The notes: generated by a model not told the origin, from the sequence alone. 64,000 bases of DNA from JASFHF01 sp050123335 (GCA_050123335.1 JASFHH010000003.1:11524-75523), one strand, 5' to 3'. Positions 53,323 through 62,248 are shown, counted from the first letter of the stretch. A program made the numbers and translations.

Positions 53323-53871
53323 CTATTTCTCCTGCGCAATAATTGAATTTGCCATCTTGATGAGCGCATATTTTTCTTTGGCTTGCGGATTTACATTCCA
53401 ACTTAAGGTATACAGTGTCCCATTATTACGCCATTGCAGCATTGCCGGCCAAAAATCACCCATTGCGTGGCTTGGTGTGAAATAGCCTTTAAAATCTTTA
53501 TCTAATTTTACCGGTACGGTAATTTCCTGGTGGTTTCTATCATAATACATTTGTGGATTAGCTTTGCTTTCTGCTTGCAGCATACCAATGTTGCAATAAT
53601 GTGCGCCGTTGCACTTTTTAGTACGGTCAACATTAATAATATAATTAATGCCAAGAGGGATGTTGGTTAGAGAAGTTGATGCGTAATAAGTTTTAATTTC
53701 AGGATCAACGGGAACTTGCTTAGGAAATAATATTGGCAGTGTAGATTTTTTTTTCACTTTAGCAATTGCTCGAGGTAATCCTACAATGGAAGTTGCAGGT
53801 GTCATATTCACATGTATTGGTGGATGAAAAAAGCTGCAAATGCTTAAAAGAATCGCGTGTATTGTCTGCAT
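53323..53871 (-). CDS. Exported protein, unknown
   Basis: The 182-residue protein has a weak signal-like N-terminus (TIHAILLSICSFF) and a mature part with paired cysteines (KKCNGAHYCNIG), then ITVPVKLDKDFKGYFTPSHA and GTLYTLSWNVNPQ. It is 10 bases downstream of cysZ on the same strand, so it is probably co-transcribed. Family not recognised. Confidence 0.5.
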   Translation of the reverse strand: MQTIHAILLSICSFFHPPIHVNMTPATSIVGLPRAIAKVKKKSTLPILFPKQVPVDPEIKTYYASTSLTNIPLGINYIINVDRTKKCNGAHYCNIGMLQAESKANPQMYYDRNHQEITVPVKLDKDFKGYFTPSHAMGDFWPAMLQWRNNGTLYTLSWNVNPQAKEKYALIKMANSIIAQEK

Positions 53872-53881
53872 GTTTTTGCTC

Positions 53882-54601
53882 CTACTGACTGTTTTCTAAA
53901 TACATCAAAGTACCGCCGATGACCGCCGCTGGCATTACAAAGAAATTTATTACGGGAATCATGCTCATAATCGCAATACTTGCGCCAAAAGTCAAACTTT
54001 GTAAACAATGTGCGCGTAGATAGTTATGTAATTCTTTAAAAGGTTTTTTATGGTTATCCATAGGGTAATCTACATATTCAACTGCCATCATCCAGCATCC
54101 AAAAATAAACCATAAAATTCCTGCGATTACATTAACTATTGGAATAAAAAATAAAATTAATAATAATATAGCGCGCGGAATGTAATAAGCAATTTTATGC
54201 CATTCGCGTTTTAAGGTGCGCGGTATATCTTTAATTGCTTCTTTAAAACCTTCATCTTCGCGTGGTTTTTCCCCCGTAGTAAGTAATTGCACTTTCTCTG
54301 ATAACAAGCTGTTAAATGGTGCGCCAATTAAGTTTGCTATGATAGTAAAGATATAAATAACAATGATACTACTGGCAATAAAAAATATTGGAATAATCAA
54401 CCAGCTCAGCCAATGCAGCCAATGGGGTAATAATGAAATTAAGTAACTAATAAAATGATAACCAAGACCAATTAGTAAACTGAATAAAATAATATTGATA
54501 ATTAATGGAATAATAACAAAGCGTTTAATGCCGGGCGTAGTCAACATATTAAATCCACGAAATAAATAATGTATCCCGCTGAATGGGTTTTCGTGTTTCA
54601 T
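53882..54601 (-). CDS. cysZ: CysZ/EI24-family membrane protein
   Basis: About 239 residues from ATG 54601 (MKHENPFSG), which follows GGAGAACC; the frame upstream enters a family B repeat. The motif FSGIHYLFRGFNMLTTPGIKRF and the later PFNSLLSEKVQ with several hydrophobic segments fit CysZ, a sulfate-uptake protein. No cys genes are nearby, so the substrate here is inferred. Confidence 0.75.
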   Translation of the reverse strand: MKHENPFSGIHYLFRGFNMLTTPGIKRFVIIPLIINIILFSLLIGLGYHFISYLISLLPHWLHWLSWLIIPIFFIASSIIVIYIFTIIANLIGAPFNSLLSEKVQLLTTGEKPREDEGFKEAIKDIPRTLKREWHKIAYYIPRAILLLILFFIPIVNVIAGILWFIFGCWMMAVEYVDYPMDNHKKPFKELHNYLRAHCLQSLTFGASIAIMSMIPVINFFVMPAAVIGGTLMYLENSQ

Positions 54602-54616
54602 GTTTGGTTCTCCATA

Positions 54617-54737
54617 ATGGGGTCGCACCTTCACTTGTTACATGTGAGCTATAAGCTAAGTTTTTTAAGGGTCGGGGCTTTACATGATTACAAAGCAACA
54701 AACAGCGCACTTGTAATTATGTAAAGCCCCGACCCCT
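54617..54737. repeat. Palindromic repeat family B, copy 4 (variant)
   Basis: From ATGGGGTCGCACCTTCAC to the hairpin GGGTCGGGGCTTTACAT...ATGTAAAGCCCCGACCCC. It has the same plan as copies 2-3 but with GTCGGGG for GCCGGGT on both stem sides, a compensatory change. It abuts the mlaB stop codon (54736-54738). Confidence 0.78.
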
Positions 54738-55062
54738 ATATATTTAAAATATTATCTAATTTTGAAAGTTTTGCCATATTAAATAGCTGTGATGGTAAAT
54801 TTTTAAATATGATGGTTTTTTTATGCTGTGCTGCTAAACGCTGCCATTCAACTAATAATGCAAGTCCGGAACTATCGCTGCATGTAACTTGTGATAAATC
54901 TATTTCCAAAGTGCTTTTACTGGATTCTGCAGTTGAGCTGTGGGATAACAACATTTTTTTACTTTTGTTTAATAATAACTTTGTTGTATTGAAGGTTAAT
55001 TCTCCTTCAACGTTCCAGGCGTTTTCTGTTTTGGCAATTATGCTTGCTTGTGTTGGTTTCAT
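54736..55062 (-). CDS. mlaB: MlaB, STAS-domain subunit of Mla transporter
   Basis: The 108-residue STAS protein has the core LEIDLSQVTCSDSSGLALLVEW with the conserved Asp-Ser-Ser-Gly loop, and a helix with HKKTIIFKNLP. It binds and stabilises MlaF in the MlaFEDB complex. It overlaps mlaC by 4 bases, last in the operon. Confidence 0.85.
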   Translation of the reverse strand: MKPTQASIIAKTENAWNVEGELTFNTTKLLLNKSKKMLLSHSSTAESSKSTLEIDLSQVTCSDSSGLALLVEWQRLAAQHKKTIIFKNLPSQLFNMAKLSKLDNILNI

Positions 55063-55664
55063 TTTTTACGTCGTCGTAGTTCGCGTGTAATTTGTGTCAC
55101 AGTTTTACCTTGCGATAATTTTGCTTGAAATTGTGAATAAAAACTTTGTAATAAGCTAACTCCTTCGACATTCAAATCATAAATTTTCCAGGTATTTTTA
55201 ATTAAAGCTAATTTGTAATTTAATGGGATTGGTGGGCCGTCTGATCTGATTACTTGGCTTTGAATTCTAACTCGTCTTTTGCCTTGATATCCACCTCTTA
55301 GTGGGAAAAATTCAATTTTTTCGTCTTCATAAGCATTTAAAGCCGAAGCATAAGTGCTAATCATAATATTGGTGAATGCACTAATGAATGCTTGTCGTTG
55401 TTGTGCGTTAGCGCTTTTCCATGCGGTGCGCCCAAGCACTGAGCGAGACATTCCCGGAAGATCTGCGTGTGGAACAATAATGCGTTTCACTAAAGTGTAA
55501 ATATATTTAGGATTACGTTTTAGTCTTGCGCGATTTTGTCGTAGTGAGGCTAACATTCTATCGGAAAGATTGCGCATCATTGTCATTGGGTTCGCTTGTG
55601 CAAAAACTGATGTGCTAAAAATGATGCAAATGAAGAATAATATTAGTTTTTTGTGTAGTTTCAT
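55059..55664 (-). CDS. mlaC: MlaC, periplasmic phospholipid carrier
   Basis: About 201 residues from ATG 55664 (MKLHKKLI), preceded by GGAG. The longer frame to 55748 reads through a family C repeat (WIPRSSRGMT) and is artefactual. A signal peptide ends VFA/QA; then comes the MlaC/Ttg2D domain with FTNIMISTYASALNAYED, WKIYDLNVEGVSLLQSFYSQF and TRELRRRK. It ferries phospholipid between the MlaD ring and the outer membrane complex. Confidence 0.88.
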   Translation of the reverse strand: MKLHKKLILFFICIIFSTSVFAQANPMTMMRNLSDRMLASLRQNRARLKRNPKYIYTLVKRIIVPHADLPGMSRSVLGRTAWKSANAQQRQAFISAFTNIMISTYASALNAYEDEKIEFFPLRGGYQGKRRVRIQSQVIRSDGPPIPLNYKLALIKNTWKIYDLNVEGVSLLQSFYSQFQAKLSQGKTVTQITRELRRRKK

Positions 55665-55679
55665 TGTGTGCTCCTTTTC

Positions 55680-55709
55680 TGTCATCCCGCGGCTTGACCG
55701 CGGGATCCA
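55680..55709. repeat. Minimal family C repeat upstream of mlaC
   Basis: A perfect TGTCATCCCGCGG...CCGCGGGATCCA unit in the mlaD-mlaC spacer. It is translated as IPRSSRGM only if the false long mlaC start is used. Confidence 0.8.
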
Positions 55710-55740
55710 GTAAATAAAGTTTTCGTAAGCTTCACGTAGA

Positions 55741-55804
55741 TCCCCCACTTTCGCGGGGGATAACTTCCATAAAACGTAATTTATATTTCTATCTATCGTA
55801 AGAT
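55741..55804. repeat. Family E element, copy 1
   Basis: A TCCCCCACTTTCGCGGGGGA hairpin is followed by TAACTTCCATAAAACGTAAT and TTTCTATCTATCGTAAGA. The same order in reverse lies at 62587-62656. It interrupts the mla operon between mlaD and mlaC. Confidence 0.7.
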
Positions 55805-55851
55805 CATTTGTCCTTTTTTACGACATTATACTTTTTTATTCGCAATGTCAG

Positions 55852-56319
55852 TTACTTCTTATCTTTATTCTTCAAAGTATACATCAATTGTCCAACCAGG
55901 TTTTGTAAAATTAATGCCTGATTGGTTTTTTCAATTTGTCCACCTTCTTTTAAGAATTCATTTTCAAATCCTGGCGTGATACTAATGTAATTTGCGCCTA
56001 ATAACCCGGCAGTAAAAATATTTGCAGTAGAATCAACTGGAATGTCATTATGACCGTTCATGATTTTCATGGTGACGACGGCTTTGTAGCTTTTGGGATC
56101 AAGTTTGATTTTAGTAACTTGTCCGATGGTAACACCAGCTATTGTTACCGGCGCTCTTACTTTCAAATCACCAACGTTAGTAAATTCAGCAGTTATTTTG
56201 TATGTTTCATGATCGCCAAAAGTTGTAAATCCACTTACTTTAAAAGCCAGCACCACAAAAGCTATAATGCCTGCAATCATTAACAGGCCAACAATAAATT
56301 CAATTGCATATTTTCGCAT
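55852..56319 (-). CDS. mlaD: MlaD, MCE-domain lipid-binding subunit
   Basis: About 155 residues from ATG 56319, just after the mlaE stop with AAGGATGG upstream. There is one N-terminal span (FIVGLLMIAGIIAFVVLAF) and one MCE domain (YKITAEFTNVGDLKVRAPV, IAGVTIGQVTKIKLD), then the hydrophobic pore segment (ILQNLVGQLMYTL). It forms a hexameric ring under MlaC. Confidence 0.92.
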   Translation of the reverse strand: MRKYAIEFIVGLLMIAGIIAFVVLAFKVSGFTTFGDHETYKITAEFTNVGDLKVRAPVTIAGVTIGQVTKIKLDPKSYKAVVTMKIMNGHNDIPVDSTANIFTAGLLGANYISITPGFENEFLKEGGQIEKTNQALILQNLVGQLMYTLKNKDKK

Positions 56320-56321
56320 GA

Positions 56322-57104
56322 TTACCATCCTTTCATCATCATTGTGGTTAATATAAAATCTAATCCTAAAATAACTAAAGAAGAATATACTACCGATCGG
56401 GTTGTTGCGCGACTGATTCCTTCTGGTGTGGGAATACAATCGTAACCCTGGAAAATAGCAATCCAGGTAACAACAATACCGAACGCAATACTTTTAATAA
56501 TACCATTTAAAATGTCAATGCGGAAATCAACATTTGCCTGCATGTTAGACCAAAAAGTTCCGCTATCAATTCCCAGCCATACGACGCCAACTAAATATCC
56601 GCCGTAAATTGCAATTGCGCTAAAAATAACGGCTAAAATCGGCATCGAAATTACTCCGCCCCAAAAGCGTGGTGAAATTACGCGATGTAAAGGATCTACC
56701 GCCATCATTTCCATGCTGGATAATTGTTCAGTTGCTTTCATTAAACCAATTTCTGCAGTTAATGCACTGCCTGCCCGACCAGCAAATAACAAAGCGGTAA
56801 TTACTGGACCTAATTCACGAGTAACGCTAAGTGCTAATAATTGTCCTAACGCGGAAGTTGTACCAAATTTTTCTAAAGTATTGTAACCTTGCAAACCAAC
56901 TACCATTCCGATAAATAAAGCAGATACAACAATAATAATAAGAGATAAAACGCCTTCATTATAAATTTGTTGAATTAAACTGGGAAATCCATGTTTGAAA
57001 TTTGGTTTACGTATAATCGAGCTAAATAAAAACCAGCCGGAACGTCCTAGGGCGGTGCCAAAATGTATGCCTGTACGGCCTAATTGCTGAATGCTTTTAA
57101 TCAT
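56322..57104 (-). CDS. mlaE: MlaE, ABC permease of Mla lipid transporter
   Basis: About 260 residues from ATG 57104 (MIKSIQQLG), which has AAGGA upstream; the longer frame reads through a 28-bp hairpin. Permease motifs: GMVVGLQGYNTLEKFG, LGPVITALLFAGRAGSALTAEIG, AIDGLR-type coupling helix as EQLSSMEMMAVDPLHR. Five or six spans. It forms the transmembrane core with MlaF. Confidence 0.92.
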   Translation of the reverse strand: MIKSIQQLGRTGIHFGTALGRSGWFLFSSIIRKPNFKHGFPSLIQQIYNEGVLSLIIIVVSALFIGMVVGLQGYNTLEKFGTTSALGQLLALSVTRELGPVITALLFAGRAGSALTAEIGLMKATEQLSSMEMMAVDPLHRVISPRFWGGVISMPILAVIFSAIAIYGGYLVGVVWLGIDSGTFWSNMQANVDFRIDILNGIIKSIAFGIVVTWIAIFQGYDCIPTPEGISRATTRSVVYSSLVILGLDFILTTMMMKGW

Positions 57105-57115
57105 TTTTTTCCTTA

Positions 57116-57179
57116 AGGTGTCAAGTCTAGACTTGAGACTTGACAACTACATCAAGTCTCAAGTCTAGACTTGACACCT
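57116..57179. repeat. Perfect 28-bp hairpin between mlaF and mlaE
   Basis: Arms 57116-57143 and 57152-57179 (each beginning AGGTGTCAAGTCTAGACTTG in one orientation) are exact complements with an 8-base loop. The right arm encodes the last mlaF residues (VKSRLET) and the stop; the left arm ends 12 bases before the mlaE start. Confidence 0.85.
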
Positions 57180-57964
57180 AAATCCTTAGCCAAATTGATA
57201 CAAGGATATTGAAATGGCACTGGTCCGTCTGGTAATCCTTGCATAAATTGTTGTACGTTAATAGCTTTAGTATTAGCTAGATCTTGCGGTGTACCTTCGC
57301 CAATTACTTTGCCACCCGATAATACATATACATAGTCAGAAATAGCGATAGTTTCCGGTACATCGTGTGAAACTATAATACTGGTTATTCCCAAAATATC
57401 ATTCAATGTTTTAATTAATTTTACTAACACACCCAGAGTGATTGGGTCTTGTCCAGTGAATGGTTCATCATACATCATCATTTGTGGATCAAGCGCCAGC
57501 GCTCGAGCAAGTGCTGTTCTGCGCGCCATTCCTCCAGATAATTCGCTTGGCATTAATTTTCTTGCGCCGCGCAAACCAACAGCTTCTAATTTCATTAGAA
57601 CTAAATCGCGTACCATATTTGGATTTAAATTAGTATGCTCTCTGATTGGAAAAGCCACATTGTCAAATACAGAAAGATTAGTAAATAAAGCGCCGCTTTG
57701 AAATAGCATGCCCATTTTACGGCGTGCGCGATATAATTTGGTGCGTGATAATTCATGAATATTTTCGCCGTCTACAATAATTTTTCCGGAATTTGGATAA
57801 AGCTGGCCGCCAATGAGTTTTAGTAAGGTGGTTTTGCCGGAACCGCTTGGCCCCATAATTGCGGTAATTTTGCCGCGCTGAATATCAATATCAATCCCGT
57901 CAAAGATCTTACGTCCCTGATACTGAAAGTGCAAATTCCTGATTTCGACGAAACTGTTCTCCAT
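57152..57964 (-). CDS. mlaF: MlaF, ABC ATPase of Mla lipid transporter
   Basis: About 270 residues from ATG 57964. Walker A GPSGSGKTTLLK, signature LSGGMARRTALARAL, Walker B MMMYDEPFTGQDP and the switch His in IIVSHDVPE are intact. It drives phospholipid transport between outer and inner membrane. First gene of mlaFEDCB. The extreme C-terminus is made of hairpin-derived sequence. Confidence 0.94.
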   Translation of the reverse strand: MENSFVEIRNLHFQYQGRKIFDGIDIDIQRGKITAIMGPSGSGKTTLLKLIGGQLYPNSGKIIVDGENIHELSRTKLYRARRKMGMLFQSGALFTNLSVFDNVAFPIREHTNLNPNMVRDLVLMKLEAVGLRGARKLMPSELSGGMARRTALARALALDPQMMMYDEPFTGQDPITLGVLVKLIKTLNDILGITSIIVSHDVPETIAISDYVYVLSGGKVIGEGTPQDLANTKAINVQQFMQGLPDGPVPFQYPCINLAKDLGVKSRLET

Positions 57965-58084
57965 AATCAATAGTTTATCATGAGTTTTGGATATTTCACA
58001 AAATTTATTGCTGAATTATGCTGTATTGCAGTAAAATAGTTTCTTCCAGGCAGAATTAACAATAATTATAAAACAGGGGGAAAC

Positions 58085-59149
58085 ATGTCATATTTCAGTG
58101 ATTCAGATTCAGAGGATGAATTAAAAGAACGACAATTAAAAAAACAACAATTAAAAAAAATTTATACAGGAAAAGATGAAAAAGACTATGTAGACACTAT
58201 ACTAGACTGCTATAAGTACTTGAACCAAAGCGTTCAAGACTATGTAGAGACATGTTATAGAGATATAGAGAATATTTTGCGATGGTGTGAAAAAATAGAT
58301 AAAATGAAGAAGAATGATATTCCGAAAAATTTGAAACAGTGTCCGATAACTTTGTGCGCAATAAAAATACCAGTAGCTTGTTCAATTGATGGTAAAATAT
58401 ATGAGCTTGGGGCGTTACTGAAATATTTTGTTGCTGGAGACAAAATAGTAACTCAAAATCTTACTGTTCGATCACCTGTTATTAACGACGATGAGGTACA
58501 GATTTCATTTAAGTCAATAGGTATGTGTCAGATAGTGCATGAAAACTATAAATCATTTTATGATAAGAATTTGCAAAAAGACAAGAAGGTTGAAAAAAAG
58601 AAGAAATTTGTAAAGAGTGAATACGAGCAGTTAAATCCAGATTCAAGTTCAGATTACGGTTCAGATAAAATGACAAAAAAACTAGAATTGGAAAAACCAC
58701 TAATAAAGCCGCGAACATCATTTTTTATGAAAATACCTAGTGATAATAAGCTGAAAAAAGAAATGCATCTAAAAATCGACAAACTCATGAAAAAAATTAA
58801 ATGCAGTTTATCGATTAAATGGTTTTGTGGGGTTGGGTTGTTGAATATGCTTACTTGCTGTATTATGGGAATACCAGTAAGTTTTTGTTGTTGCGTTGAT
58901 CTTTTATGTAAACATAAGGAATTGGAAGTTTTGCATGAGGCAAAACAGATGATTGATGTGAGATTTCAACTGCGAAATAAAGAAATAAAAAGATTGGAAA
59001 AACATTGTGGTGAATATACAATTTGTTGTTGTAAAGTGCATCCGTATTTTACAAAAGAAACAAAAGACATAATCCATTGTTTAAAATATAAGGATTTCGG
59101 TTATGCAGTTAGAGCAGAACTAAAATTTAACCAACAAAAGTTATGGTAA
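58085..59149 (+). CDS. U-box-like protein with hydrophobic Cys-rich segment (putative effector)
   Basis: The 354-residue protein follows a GGGGG ribosome site and has no signal peptide. After a charged coil (residues 1-75), residues about 79-135 match a U-box: IPKNLKQCPITLCAIKIPVA, IDGKIYELGALLKYFV and a terminal VRSPVIND. A Lys/Ser-rich linker follows, then a hydrophobic stretch 246-274 with clustered cysteines (LTCCIMG, SFCCCVDLLC) and a coil with YTICCCKVHP. U-boxes bind E2 enzymes; Legionella LubX and GobX are effectors of this type, GobX being palmitoylated at Cys. The similarity is clear but low. Confidence 0.62.
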   Translation: MSYFSDSDSEDELKERQLKKQQLKKIYTGKDEKDYVDTILDCYKYLNQSVQDYVETCYRDIENILRWCEKIDKMKKNDIPKNLKQCPITLCAIKIPVACSIDGKIYELGALLKYFVAGDKIVTQNLTVRSPVINDDEVQISFKSIGMCQIVHENYKSFYDKNLQKDKKVEKKKKFVKSEYEQLNPDSSSDYGSDKMTKKLELEKPLIKPRTSFFMKIPSDNKLKKEMHLKIDKLMKKIKCSLSIKWFCGVGLLNMLTCCIMGIPVSFCCCVDLLCKHKELEVLHEAKQMIDVRFQLRNKEIKRLEKHCGEYTICCCKVHPYFTKETKDIIHCLKYKDFGYAVRAELKFNQQKLW

Positions 59150-59172
59150 TACTTTTTATAGGAGTGAGAGTA

Positions 59173-60327
59173 ATGCAGAATTTTGAATTTTATAATCCGG
59201 TTAAACTTATTTTTGGAAAAGGAGAAATTGCGAAGCTTGCTGATGAAATTACATTAGATTCACGAATTTTATTAACTTACGGCGGCGGCAGCATTAAACG
59301 TAATACCGTTTATGATCAGGTAATGGCAGCATTAAAAAATCATGATGTAATCGCGTTTGGTGGCATTGAACCTAATCCAAGATATGAAACTTTGATGAAA
59401 GCAGTTGAAATTGTGCATGATAAAAAGATTGATTTTTTATTGGCGGTTGGTGGTGGTTCTGTATTGGATGGAACTAAATTTATTGCAGCGGCGGTGAAAT
59501 ATCCTGATGACCCGTGGAATTTTATGCAAAATTGGGGTTCAATTAAAAATGCAATGCCGTTGGGCGCAGTATTAACTTTGCCAGCAACTGGTTCAGAAAT
59601 GAATTGTGGTTCAGTGGTAACACGAGAAGACACCAAGGAAAAATTAGCATTCAGAAATCCTTTGGTATTTCCAAGGTTTTCAATTTTAGATCCGACTACA
59701 ACATTTACTTTACCACCACATCAAACGGCTAATGGAATTATTGACGCTTTTGTGCATGTTACCGAACAATATTTAACTTTTCCAGCTAATGCTCCGTTGC
59801 AAGATCGATTTGCTGAAAGTATCTTGTTAACTTTATTAGAAGAAGGTCCAAAAGCTATGGCAAATTCGCACGATTATGATGCGCGTGCGAATATAATGTG
59901 GTGCGCTACTATGGGATTAAATGGTTTGCTTAGTATGGGTGTGCCGACAGATTGGGCGACACATATCATTGGTCATGAAATCACAGCTAAGTGCGGTTTG
60001 GATCATGGGCAGACTTTAGCGATTATATTACCGAGTTTGTTATACATTAAACGTGACAATAAACGTGCAAAACTATTACAATATGCAGAAAGGGTTTGGC
60101 AAATTACACAAGGTAGTGAAGAAGAAAAAATTCTTGCTGCAATTAATAAAACTCGTGAGTTTTTTGAAAGTTTAGGAGTTAAAACTCGTTTGAGTGAATA
60201 TAAAATAGAGGCCAATGTAATTCCTTCTATGTTAGCTTCACTTGAAAGTCATGGTTTTACTGCTTTGGGTGAGCAGCAGGATATTGATTTAAAAGAAATT
60301 GAGGAAATTTATAAATCTAGTTTATGA
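59173..60327 (+). CDS. Iron-containing (group III) alcohol dehydrogenase, YqhD/BDH-like
   Basis: About 384 residues from ATG 59173 (MQNFEFYNPVKLIFGKG), 8 bases after GGAG. It shows the NAD(P) motif GGGSVLDGTKFIA, TGSEMN, and metal ligands in IDAFVHVTEQ, IIGHEITAKCGLDHGQTLAI. The YqhD group reduces aldehydes with NADPH. The 3' end overlaps archease by 4 bases. Confidence 0.9.
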   Translation: MQNFEFYNPVKLIFGKGEIAKLADEITLDSRILLTYGGGSIKRNTVYDQVMAALKNHDVIAFGGIEPNPRYETLMKAVEIVHDKKIDFLLAVGGGSVLDGTKFIAAAVKYPDDPWNFMQNWGSIKNAMPLGAVLTLPATGSEMNCGSVVTREDTKEKLAFRNPLVFPRFSILDPTTTFTLPPHQTANGIIDAFVHVTEQYLTFPANAPLQDRFAESILLTLLEEGPKAMANSHDYDARANIMWCATMGLNGLLSMGVPTDWATHIIGHEITAKCGLDHGQTLAIILPSLLYIKRDNKRAKLLQYAERVWQITQGSEEEKILAAINKTREFFESLGVKTRLSEYKIEANVIPSMLASLESHGFTALGEQQDIDLKEIEEIYKSSL

Positions 60328-60728
60328 AAAAATATGAATACCTCGAACATCCAGCGGATTTGAAAATTCGCGCATTTGGTGAAACTTTGCCAAAATTATT
60401 TATCAATGCAGCATGTGCAGTAACAAATTTTTTATATGAAGTAGTAGAAGAAGCGCAAGTTACTAAAACAGAAAAAGTGCAAGTTGAAGCTGCGAATTTA
60501 GAAGATTTGTTCATAAATTGGTTGACGGAAATTTTATATTTAAGCGATGCTAATCATTTAGCTTGCGTTAATTTTGAAATAGAAACTTTTGCTGAGAAAA
60601 AACTGGTGGCTGATGTTGGAATGATATCAGCAACGGCAAAAGATGATATTAAAGCGATAACTTATTCTGAACTTAGCGTTAAAAAAACTAATGATATTTG
60701 GGAGGCGGTTTTCGTTTGTGATATTTAA
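60324..60728 (+). CDS. Archease, RtcB activator
   Basis: The 134-residue protein has EHPADLKIRAFGETLPKLF, an internal NLEDLFINWLTEILYLSD and the C-terminal KAITYSELSVKK, all conserved in archease. It helps RtcB become guanylylated and turn over. A family C repeat lies between it and rtcB. Confidence 0.88.
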   Translation: MKKYEYLEHPADLKIRAFGETLPKLFINAACAVTNFLYEVVEEAQVTKTEKVQVEAANLEDLFINWLTEILYLSDANHLACVNFEIETFAEKKLVADVGMISATAKDDIKAITYSELSVKKTNDIWEAVFVCDI

Positions 60729-60734
60729 CCGTTG

Positions 60735-60789
60735 TTATCATCCCGCGGCTTGCCTGTCCTGCGGCTTGACCGGAGGAACCGCGGGATCA
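60735..60789. repeat. Family C repeat between archease and rtcB
   Basis: TTATCATCCCGCGGC to CGCGGGATCA with the centre TTGCCTGTCCTGCGGC, matching the copy inside the AddA-like gene at 31588. Confidence 0.82.
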
Positions 60790-60814
60790 AGGAAATGTAA
60801 AAGGGATTAAAAAC

Positions 60815-62248
60815 ATGGTTAGCCTTAGCGATTTCAAAAAAATTTCTGATTATCTTTGGGAAATCCCAACAAGTTTTCGTCACGATATGCGGGTTCCAGC
60901 ACGTATTTATGCAACAGAAAAAATGCTGCAGCATATTTTAGATGAACGTGCAATTGAGCAATTAGTAAATGTCGCAACTTTGCCTGGTATTTATAAATAC
61001 GCATTGGCAATGCCGGATATTCATCAGGGTTATGGTTTTCCAATTGGTGGAGTTGCAGCGATTAGCGTTGAAGATGGAGTTATTTCACCTGGGGGTGTGG
61101 GCTATGACATCAACTGTGGGGTGCGGTTATTAGCTAGTCAATATAAATTTACTGACATTAAAGATCAGCTTGAAAAATTAAGTCATCAAATTCAGCGTGA
61201 TGTTCCTTCAGGAGTTGGTCGCGGTGGGCAATTGGTTTTAAAATCTAAAGAATTTGATCGAGTATTACAGCATGGAATGCAATGGGCAGTTAGTAATGGA
61301 TATGCGTTGCAAGAAGATTTGGATGTTGTTGAAGAGCGGGGTTGTTTTAAAATTGCAGATGCAAGAGTTGTTTCGGAAAAAGCTAAAAAACGTGGCGCTG
61401 ATCAATTAGGAACTTTAGGAGCAGGAAATCATTTTTTAGAAATCCAGCAAGTTACCGAAATTTATGATGAAAAAGTAGCACAAGTGTTTGGATTATTTCA
61501 GGATCAAATTACTGTGATGATTCATACTGGATCGCGTGGGTTTGGACATCAGGTTTGTACGGATTACGTGCATTTGATGAATAAATATTTAAGTGAATTT
61601 AAAATTAGTTTGCCGGATCGTGAATTAACTTGCGCACCGTTTAAATCGGAAATTGGACAACAATATTATGCAGCAATGGCAGCAGCAGCGAATTTTGCCT
61701 GGACTAATCGACAATTAATTGCAAACCATATTCGTCGTGCCTGGCAGCGTATTTTAGGCGGTGCGGAACATCAGTTGCGGGTTGTGTATGATGTGGCGCA
61801 TAATATTGCAAAACTTGAAAAGCATTTCGGTCAGCAATTTATTATGCATCGCAAAGGAGCGACACGTGCGTTTGGTCCAGGTTCGCAAGATTTACCTGAT
61901 AAATATAAATCAGTAGGACAGCCAGTGATTATTCCTGGGTCAATGGGTACTGCTTCGTATGTTTTAGTTGGAACCAAAGAGGGGATGGAAAATAGTTTTG
62001 GCTCAGCTTGTCATGGTGCAGGACGTCAGATGTCGCGTACTAAAGCTAAACGAACTGTTGATTATCAACAATTGCTAGGTGATTTGCAAAAGAAAGGTAT
62101 TATCGTGCGCGGTGGTTCAGCGAAAGGTTTGATTGAGGAAGCGCCGCAAGCGTATAAAGATATTGAGGATGTTGTTAATGTGGTTGATAAATCACATATT
62201 GCTAGAAAAGTTGTGAAATTAAAGCCTTTGGCGGTAATAAAGGGCTGA
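60815..62248 (+). CDS. rtcB: RNA-splicing ligase RtcB
   Basis: The 477-residue ligase joins 2',3'-cyclic phosphate and 5'-OH RNA ends using GTP and Mn2+. It has GYGFPIGGVAAI, the metal Cys in GYDINCGVRLL, GAGNHFLEIQ, MIHTGSRGFGHQ, HNIAKLE and CHGAGRQMSR. Pairing with archease supports a repair role for tRNA or mRNA breaks. Confidence 0.95.
   Translation: MVSLSDFKKISDYLWEIPTSFRHDMRVPARIYATEKMLQHILDERAIEQLVNVATLPGIYKYALAMPDIHQGYGFPIGGVAAISVEDGVISPGGVGYDINCGVRLLASQYKFTDIKDQLEKLSHQIQRDVPSGVGRGGQLVLKSKEFDRVLQHGMQWAVSNGYALQEDLDVVEERGCFKIADARVVSEKAKKRGADQLGTLGAGNHFLEIQQVTEIYDEKVAQVFGLFQDQITVMIHTGSRGFGHQVCTDYVHLMNKYLSEFKISLPDRELTCAPFKSEIGQQYYAAMAAAANFAWTNRQLIANHIRRAWQRILGGAEHQLRVVYDVAHNIAKLEKHFGQQFIMHRKGATRAFGPGSQDLPDKYKSVGQPVIIPGSMGTASYVLVGTKEGMENSFGSACHGAGRQMSRTKAKRTVDYQQLLGDLQKKGIIVRGGSAKGLIEEAPQAYKDIEDVVNVVDKSHIARKVVKLKPLAVIKG

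Noticed and set aside
55664..55748. Longer MlaC N-terminus
   Set aside because: It is family C repeat sequence read as protein; the start at 55664 has a ribosome site and a proper signal peptide.
59340..59636. 98-codon minus-strand frame inside the alcohol dehydrogenase
   Set aside because: Antisense shadow of a well-supported enzyme with intact motifs.
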